From a candidate division CSSED10-310 bacterium (GTDB taxonomy: Bacteria; CSSED10-310; JAFGDC01), in NCBI GenBank assembly GCA_016932295.1, contig JAFGDC010000397.1, forward strand, positions 1-11,517: a DNA stretch of 11,517 nt, written 5' to 3'. A program made the position numbers and the translations under genes. Of this stretch, positions 7,139-11,517 are shown piece by piece (positions within the stretch are counted from its first letter, which is position 1; each line of letters starts with the position of its first letter). Below the pieces are notes generated by a model. That model was given only the letters and a program-made list of their open reading frames with translations. It had not been told where the DNA came from and ran no database searches.

Positions 7139-8221
7139 TCAATCCGCCGCCGGCTCGATCCGGTCGCTGCGCCGGAGCAGGAGGAAGTCCGCCAGCACGA
7201 GCCGCGCCATGGCTTCCACCACGGGGACGGCACGCGGACCGATGACGGGATCGTGTCTGCCCTGCACCGACAGTTCCACCGTGGTCCTGGTATCGGATAC
7301 GGCCATCTGCCGCCTGGCAATGGATGACGGCGGTTTGAAGGCGATTCGCGCGCGCAGCGTCTGGCCGCTGGAGATACCACCCAGCGTGCCGCCTGCGTGG
7401 TTGGTGGTGAAGGCGATCCCTCCGCCCGTCGCCGCCATGGCATCGTTGCATTCACTGCCACGCATGGCAGCGACGGCGAATCCCGCGCCGAATTCAACCC
7501 CCTTGACGCCCGGTATACTGAAGAAACCCTGCGCCAACCTCGCATTGAGCCGATCGAACACCGGCCGGCCGAGCCCCGGAGGAACACCATCGATCTGTAT
7601 TCCCACCACGGAACCGATGGAATCACCCGCCTCCTTCACCTCGGCGATCAGCTTCACCATCTCGGCGGCGGCCTCCTCATCCGGACAACGAAGGCTGTTA
7701 CGGTTGATTTCATGTTGAGAAAAGCTTCGAATGCACACCATTCCCACCTGCTCAACCCATGCGATGGTTCCGATCCCTCTCCCGGCCAGTATTTTTCCGG
7801 CCACCGCGCCACCCGCCACACGCGCCGCGGTTTCCCGCGCGCTGGCACGACCTCCGCCACGCCAGTCACGCAGACCGTACTTGATATCATACGTATAATC
7901 AGCGTGTCCCGGCCGGTAGATGTTCTTGAGCTTTTCATAGGCGGCGGGATCGGCATCCCGGTTCCAGATGATCATGGCGATAGGTGCTCCGGTGGTGACA
8001 CCCTCCATCACACCGGAAAGGACCATCACCTGGTCCGCTTCCGCACGTTCCGAAGCCAGATGGGACCGCCCCGGCTTCCTTCGGTCCAGTTCGTGCTGAA
8101 TATCACCTGCGGTGAGTGACAGGCCTGCGGGACATCCATCCACGACCACGCCTATGGCTGGACCGTGCGATTCTCCCCAGGTCGTGATCCTGAACAGTGT
8201 ACCGAAGCTGTTGCCCCCCAT
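7139..8221 (-). CDS. aroC: Chorismate synthase
   Basis: Seventh shikimate-pathway enzyme: it converts 5-enolpyruvylshikimate-3-phosphate to chorismate using reduced FMN. I start at the ATG at 8221 (360 residues, the E. coli-like length), because it has a perfect AGGAGG 5 bases upstream and yields the conserved MGGNSFGTLFRITTWGESHG. A longer in-frame start at 8266 would add 15 unconserved residues. Signatures present are GESHG (16-20), RRKPGRS (48-53), the FMN/substrate loop GGGRASARETAARVAGG (122-138), IPGVKGVEFGAGF (236-248), and the C-terminal FKPPSSI and GRHDP (321-325). All expected conserved regions are intact. It lies between the Rsm22-like gene (98 bp upstream) and nadE. No other aro gene is nearby, so this is not an aromatic amino acid operon. 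Confidence 0.97.
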   Translation of the reverse strand: MGGNSFGTLFRITTWGESHGPAIGVVVDGCPAGLSLTAGDIQHELDRRKPGRSHLASERAEADQVMVLSGVMEGVTTGAPIAMIIWNRDADPAAYEKLKNIYRPGHADYTYDIKYGLRDWRGGGRASARETAARVAGGAVAGKILAGRGIGTIAWVEQVGMVCIRSFSQHEINRNSLRCPDEEAAAEMVKLIAEVKEAGDSIGSVVGIQIDGVPPGLGRPVFDRLNARLAQGFFSIPGVKGVEFGAGFAVAAMRGSECNDAMAATGGGIAFTTNHAGGTLGGISSGQTLRARIAFKPPSSIARRQMAVSDTRTTVELSVQGRHDPVIGPRAVPVVEAMARLVLADFLLLRRSDRIEPAAD

Positions 8222-8226
8222 CCGTG

Positions 8227-8232
8227 CCTCCT
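8227..8232 (-). promoter_or_regulatory. Strong Shine-Dalgarno of aroC
   Basis: AGGAGG on the minus strand, 5 bases before the ATG at 8221. It settles the start of aroC against the longer in-frame ATG at 8266. Confidence 0.85.
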
Positions 8233-8238
8233 GCATCA

Positions 8239-8266
8239 ATAGTAGTTCCCGGATCACGCAAGTCAA
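8239..8266 (-). promoter_or_regulatory. Candidate promoter upstream of aroC
   Basis: On the minus strand TTGACT (8266-8261, 5 of 6 to -35) and TACTAT (8244-8239, 4 of 6 to -10) are 16 bp apart in the 98-bp gap before aroC. Transcription would start near 8232, leaving a leader of only about 11 nt that barely contains the AGGAGG site. That makes the element doubtful as the main start. Confidence 0.3.
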
Positions 8267-8319
8267 TGGCGTGCTGCATCATCCGCCGCCTGCGCCTGGC
8301 CGCATGCTTCGTCCGGCAG

Positions 8320-9513
8320 TTATGTTCGTCGGACCGGACCCCGCGACGAGCGCCGTTGGGGCGGTTCGATCTTGAGTCGGCTGCCTCTCGGGCATCTTGC
8401 ACCCGGGATAGTGTCGGTTCCGCGCAATCCATCTGGGCCGCAGAGCACAAGGTGGGCGTCGCGCCCGGAGCCGATGGCGTCGCTAAGTACCGTGAACCAT
8501 TCGCCGGCCGGCCGCGACCGGTCGAGATCCACCACCAGTTGACAGTACTTAAGCCGGCGGTTGTCATGCCTCAGCTTTTTATCGAGGAAGGCGGCCAGCG
8601 GCGGCTGCGGCCATGACCTGGTGACATGGCACCATTCTCCTGTTCCCAGGGCGGGACAGGGAAATTCACCCGTGCACGGCGCTCTGAATGTCAGAGGGAA
8701 CCCGCCATCCAGCAACTCATCATGAATCGCGCAGAGTCGTCGCGAGGTGGATCGCAAGGCCGGCTCCAGCACGACCAGTTGCCCCTGGTCTGAGACACAA
8801 CTGTCCAGCAATCGATGGATCAGGGCGGGAGCGGGATCGTCGCCGCGCCGTGATTTCGTGATTTCGTTGATCATGTTGACCATGAGAATCAAGTCGAATG
8901 GCTCTTCACTGGCCAGTTCCCGACCATCCCGTAAGAGATTGAGGGTTCTGGTCCGAACCTGCTCGTCACCCTTGAAGACGGGATCCAGGGCGATGGCGCG
9001 CATGTCCCGCAGCACGGCCGCCGACGCATCCACCGCGACGGCTTCCACGCCACCGGTGGTGCGGTGCGCCCGCAGAAAATGCAGGGCGGCGAAGAGGGAG
9101 GAACCCAAACCGGAACCAAGATCGAGGATGCGGAGGGACTGCTTGTCGAGCAGTGATGCGGGAAAGTATTCCAGCAGTGTCTGGTACGTCTTTGCGTAGT
9201 TGATGGTAAAGAAATAAAGCGCATAGGCGGTGCGGATCTCGGGCCGGTTGAAGTAGGTCAGGTTGAGTTGAGAGCGCTGCGTGGTGAAGAATTCGGAGAG
9301 GGTGGAAACAGCCGGCAGGAAGATGTCCAGCTCGCCGCCGGTGAGCGGGCCTGGTGGTATCGGTTTCCGGCGCTTGGCGCGGCTGCCCAGGAGGTTTCTG
9401 GCGAAGCGGACGGCGGCGTTTTCAACCGCGGCGAGGTGGGTTGCATCCTGCATGGGGAGGGGACCCGGTGCACGCAGCCGGCCCTCTGTGATGGTGGGAT
9501 AACGTGTTGTCAT
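8320..9513 (-). CDS. Rsm22-family small-ribosomal-subunit methyltransferase-like protein
   Basis: A class I methyltransferase fold with the layout of Rsm22 (mitochondrial homologue METTL17), a factor in small ribosomal subunit assembly. Of 397 residues, 1-125 form a helical N-terminal region (TYFNRPEIRTAYALYFF at 86-102 matches the family's Tyr/Arg-rich segment). SAM motif I ILDLGSGLGSS spans 129-139, an acidic strand-2 end is at VDAS, and VLEPALRSTSRRL follows (248-260). After the fold comes a cysteine set, C280-x5-C286-x8-C295-H, then C324 in LKYCQLVV. This spacing and the WCH motif match the region reported to bind a [4Fe-4S] cluster in METTL17/Rsm22. The C-terminal ~60 residues are Arg-rich and unconserved. 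The start at 9513 has only a weak GGGGA site; an internal Met at 9453 has none. It lies 57 bp after kbl, behind a hairpin. Enzymatic activity in bacteria is unproven, so only the family is claimed. Confidence 0.75.
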   Translation of the reverse strand: MTTRYPTITEGRLRAPGPLPMQDATHLAAVENAAVRFARNLLGSRAKRRKPIPPGPLTGGELDIFLPAVSTLSEFFTTQRSQLNLTYFNRPEIRTAYALYFFTINYAKTYQTLLEYFPASLLDKQSLRILDLGSGLGSSLFAALHFLRAHRTTGGVEAVAVDASAAVLRDMRAIALDPVFKGDEQVRTRTLNLLRDGRELASEEPFDLILMVNMINEITKSRRGDDPAPALIHRLLDSCVSDQGQLVVLEPALRSTSRRLCAIHDELLDGGFPLTFRAPCTGEFPCPALGTGEWCHVTRSWPQPPLAAFLDKKLRHDNRRLKYCQLVVDLDRSRPAGEWFTVLSDAIGSGRDAHLVLCGPDGLRGTDTIPGARCPRGSRLKIEPPQRRSSRGPVRRT

Positions 9514-9528
9514 TGGTCCCCGTACACA

Positions 9529-9559
9529 GGATCGGGCATCACCACGTGATACCCGATCC
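9529..9559 (-). repeat. Strong imperfect hairpin between kbl and the Rsm22-like gene
   Basis: GGATCGGG (9529-9536) pairs perfectly with CCCGATCC (9552-9559). Inside, after one C/A mismatch, ATCAC (9538-9542) pairs with GTGAT (9546-9550) around a 3-base loop. That is 13 paired bases in 31 nt. It starts 11 bases after the kbl stop and ends 15 bases before the next start codon. No T-run follows in the reading direction, so it is not a standard intrinsic terminator. It may protect the 3' end of the upstream mRNA, lower read-through, or affect translation of the next gene. Confidence 0.6.
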
Positions 9560-9570
9560 GGAATGAATGA

Positions 9571-10818
9571 TTACATGCCGTACATGGCGATGATTGCTTT
9601 CTTGTCTTTGCCCAGGATGTCGTACTTGTCGCCAATCTTTGTGAAGGCATCCAGCGCCCTCTGCAGATCGTCGATTTCGTGAGCCGCCGACAATTGTGTT
9701 CGTATCCGCGCAGCGCCTTTCGGCACCACCGGGAAGAAGAAACCAGTCACATAGATGCCCTCGTGGTAGAGGTCACGCGCCATGTCCTGCGCCAGTTTCG
9801 CATTGTAAAGCATGATGGGAACGATGGGATGCTCGCCTTCCTTGATGTCGAAACCGGCTTCGGTCAGTCCTTTCCGCCAGAATGCGGTGTTGATTTCCAG
9901 CTTGTCGCGCCGCTCGGTGGTCTTGGACAGGATATCGAGGACCTTGATGGAAGCGGACACGATGACGGGCGCGAGGGAATTGGAGAAAAGGTACGGACGG
10001 GCGCGCTGGCGGCACATTTCCACCAGTTCACGGCGACCGCTCACGCATCCTCCGGAAGCGCCGCCGAGGGCTTTACCCAGGGTGGTGGTGATGAGATCGA
10101 TCCGCCCCAGGACGCCGAAGTGTTCGTGGGTGCCCTTGCCATGCTTGCCCATGAATCCGCTGGAATGGGAATCGTCCACCATGACCATGGCGTCATATTT
10201 GTCGGCCAGGTCGCAGATCTGGTCGAGTGGTGCCATGTCGCCGTCCATGGAAAAAGCGCCGTCGGTGATGATCATGCGGAAGCGTTTGTCCATGTACTCC
10301 TCGAGCTTCCGCTCCAGGTGGTCCATATTGGCATGTTTGTATGTGTCGTGTTGAGCCTTGCAGAGACGCATGCCGTCGACGATGGATGCGTGCACCAGCC
10401 GGTCGGCGATCATCACGTCATCTTCGTTGAGCACCGCTTCAAAGACTCCGCCATTGGCGTCCATGCATGAGGCAAACAGGATGGTGTCTTCTGTCTCCAG
10501 GAATGCCGACAGCTTTTCCTCAAGTTCATGATGGATGTCCTGGGTGCCGCAGATGAAGCGGACCGACGACATGCCGTACCCGCGATGTTCCAACCCTTCG
10601 TGGGCGGCCTTGAGGACGTCGGGATGACTGGACAGCCCGAGATAGTTGTTGGCACAAAGATTGAGCACCTGCCGCCGGGGAGCACCCCGGGGATATTCCA
10701 CCTCGATGTCGGCCCGTTGCGGCGAGCAGATGAAGCGTTCCTCCTTGTACAACCCTTGTTCCTTGATGGCGCTCATCTCGGCCTGGTAGTGACCCCGTGT
10801 TTTTTCTGAGAATGCCAT
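9571..10818 (-). CDS. kbl: Glycine C-acetyltransferase (2-amino-3-ketobutyrate CoA ligase)-type alpha-oxoamine synthase
   Basis: PLP enzyme of the alpha-oxoamine synthase family. Kbl joins glycine and acetyl-CoA to 2-amino-3-oxobutyrate, and works in reverse in threonine breakdown. The 415 residues match E. coli Kbl closely: GLYKEERFI (22-30), NLCANNYLGLSSHPD (53-67), SVRFICGTQDIHHELE (85-100), ITDGAFSMDGD (184-194), VDDSH (214-218, D215 and H218 contacting PLP), TTLGKALGG with PLP lysine K249, and GFFFPVVPKGAARIRTQ (359-375), whose R373 should hold the substrate carboxylate. A good AAGGAG site lies 7 bases before the ATG. The C-terminus is about 15 residues longer than in E. coli. Instead of the usual partner tdh (threonine dehydrogenase), an acyl carrier protein lies 27 bp upstream and an AcsA-type ligase beyond it. 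Related enzymes (serine palmitoyltransferase, cysteate acyltransferase) sit in such settings, so an acyl-ACP donor or another amino acid is possible. Family is certain, exact substrate less so. Confidence 0.85.
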   Translation of the reverse strand: MAFSEKTRGHYQAEMSAIKEQGLYKEERFICSPQRADIEVEYPRGAPRRQVLNLCANNYLGLSSHPDVLKAAHEGLEHRGYGMSSVRFICGTQDIHHELEEKLSAFLETEDTILFASCMDANGGVFEAVLNEDDVMIADRLVHASIVDGMRLCKAQHDTYKHANMDHLERKLEEYMDKRFRMIITDGAFSMDGDMAPLDQICDLADKYDAMVMVDDSHSSGFMGKHGKGTHEHFGVLGRIDLITTTLGKALGGASGGCVSGRRELVEMCRQRARPYLFSNSLAPVIVSASIKVLDILSKTTERRDKLEINTAFWRKGLTEAGFDIKEGEHPIVPIMLYNAKLAQDMARDLYHEGIYVTGFFFPVVPKGAARIRTQLSAAHEIDDLQRALDAFTKIGDKYDILGKDKKAIIAMYGM

Positions 10819-10845
10819 GTGTTACTCCTTCTTCCGCCGTTCCCG

Positions 10846-11100
10846 TCAGTCGATGAACTCGTGCAGAAGGTCGAGGATGTTGTTGACCGAGTCGAAGGCT
10901 TCCGGTGTCGCCTTGGCATCCGGGATCTGGATCTTGAATTTCTTCTCCAGGAAGGTTTTCAGCGAGACCATCGAGAATGAGTCGACGATGCCGCCAGAGA
11001 TGAGCGGCGTGTCGGCGGTCACCTCTTCATCATCGTCTTCATCCAGATACTCGTCTTCGATGTATGCGATGATCATTTTTCTGAGTTGTTCATCGGTCAT
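10846..11100 (-). CDS. Acyl carrier protein
   Basis: Small carrier of 84 residues that holds an acyl group on a 4'-phosphopantetheine arm. The attachment serine is S41 in GGIVDSFSM (36-44). The DSF motif replaces the DSL of fatty-acid-synthesis ACP, which suggests a dedicated carrier rather than the main AcpP. Helix I is followed by an unusually acidic stretch, residues 15-26, with 10 of 12 Asp or Glu. Helices II and III follow (SLKTFLEKKFKIQIP, and the C-terminal NNILDLLHEFI). AGGAG lies 7 bases before the start. It is 18 bp after the ligase and 27 bp before kbl on the same strand, which makes a three-gene transcription unit very likely. No fab genes are adjacent. The carried acyl group is not known; the adjacent ligase is the obvious candidate loader. 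Confidence 0.9.
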   Translation of the reverse strand: MTDEQLRKMIIAYIEDEYLDEDDDEEVTADTPLISGGIVDSFSMVSLKTFLEKKFKIQIPDAKATPEAFDSVNNILDLLHEFID

Positions 11101-11118
11101 GATCCACTCCTTTCCTGA

Positions 11119-11517
11119 TCAGTCGTTTTCAAGGGTTGAAATATCGCCGATGGGTTCACCCCATTCCTTGGCTTTGAGCATTCTCCTGATGATCTTCCCG
11201 CTTCGCGTCTTGGGCAGCGACTTGACGAATTCGATCTCCTGGGGCATGGCAAGAGGTGACAAGCGCTTGCGGATGAAATTCATGATGGACAGTTCAAGAT
11301 CGTCATCCGCCTCATAATTCGGGTTGAGCGTCACGAAAGCCTTCACCACTTCCATGTTGACGGGATCAGGTTTGCTTACCGCGGCGGCTTCGGCAACCGC
11401 CTCGTGTTCGATGAGCGCCGATTCGATTTCGAATGGTCCCACAAGGTGACCGCCGGTATTGATGACATCGTCGGCGCGTCCGATGAACCAGAAGTAGTCG
11501 TCCTTATCCATGTTGCC
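11119..11517 (-). CDS. AcsA-type acetyl/acyl-CoA synthetase, C-terminal fragment (cut by window edge)
   Basis: AMP-forming ligase that activates a carboxylic acid as an acyl-adenylate and passes it to CoA, or possibly here to the neighbouring ACP. The frame is open to base 11517, so only the last 132 residues are seen, mainly the mobile C-terminal domain. Visible motifs, numbered from the edge, are the hinge YFWFIGRADDVI (8-19), GGHLVGPFEIES (22-33), and LPKTRSGKIIRR (101-112) with catalytic lysine K108. The ending GDISTLEND closely resembles the GDLSTMED-like end of Bacillus AcsA acetyl-CoA synthetases, which points to a short-chain acid such as acetate. The N-terminal substrate pocket is outside the window, so specificity is open. 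It is the first gene seen of the ligase-ACP-kbl unit. Confidence 0.9.
   Translation of the reverse strand, partial: GNMDKDDYFWFIGRADDVINTGGHLVGPFEIESALIEHEAVAEAAAVSKPDPVNMEVVKAFVTLNPNYEADDDLELSIMNFIRKRLSPLAMPQEIEFVKSLPKTRSGKIIRRMLKAKEWGEPIGDISTLEND

Noticed and set aside
9679..10470. 263-codon open frame on the + strand opposite kbl
   Set aside because: Antisense shadow of a clearly conserved Kbl. The translation is rich in His, Val and Gly and shows no family features.
9571..10818. Calling the oxoamine synthase a serine palmitoyltransferase
   Set aside because: The neighbours suggest it, but motifs such as FICGTQDIHHELE, FCANN-like NLCANNYLGL and FFFPVVPKGAARIRTQ follow Kbl much more closely, so the lipid role is kept only as a hypothesis.
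10817..11317. Serine-rich open frame on the + strand across the ACP gene and ligase end
   Set aside because: It overlaps two conserved genes on the other strand. The Ser/Met-rich content comes from the complement of acidic and His/Asp codons.

Overview
The window is a 11.5-kb piece of a GC-rich bacterial chromosome. It carries mostly housekeeping genes, two more specialised loci and no mobile elements. The tRNA-Phe gene does not encode its 3' CCA, which argues against a gammaproteobacterium of the E. coli type. The proteins look like those of a Gram-negative, possibly uncultured lineage (FCB-group, Desulfobacterota or similar), but I cannot fix the phylum from sequence reading alone.

Left arm, + strand (1-2878): the C-terminal 391 residues of a DnaK chaperone, then prmA (ribosomal protein L11 methyltransferase), then rsmE (16S rRNA m3U1498 methyltransferase). 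The prmA stop and rsmE start overlap as GTGA. A lone tRNA-Phe(GAA) follows, closed by a clear intrinsic terminator (3035-3144).

Middle, + strand (3145-5316): an AT-rich leader, preceded by a short perfect palindrome, drives a long radical-SAM/PLP aminomutase. Its core carries Lys and Asn in place of the two aspartates that bind the lysine side chain in lysine 2,3-aminomutase. This is the signature of glutamate 2,3-aminomutase, which makes beta-glutamate. The protein also has about 225 extra N-terminal residues that I cannot assign to any family.

Right arm, - strand (5351-11517, read right to left): six co-directional genes converge on the aminomutase gene. In transcription order they are an AcsA-type acyl/acetyl-CoA synthetase (cut by the window edge), a small acidic acyl carrier protein, a glycine C-acetyltransferase (Kbl)-type alpha-oxoamine synthase, an Rsm22-family ribosome-assembly methyltransferase-like protein, aroC (chorismate synthase) and nadE (glutamine-dependent NAD+ synthetase). 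The first three lie 18 and 27 bp apart. They look like a working unit in which the ligase activates an acid, the ACP may carry it, and the PLP enzyme condenses it with an amino acid. Kbl's usual partner tdh is not adjacent. A strong hairpin without a T-tract separates kbl from the Rsm22 gene.

The parts most worth following up are the ligase-ACP-oxoamine synthase trio and the N-terminally extended glutamate-mutase-like enzyme with its own AT-rich control region. Everything else looks like ordinary core metabolism and translation.
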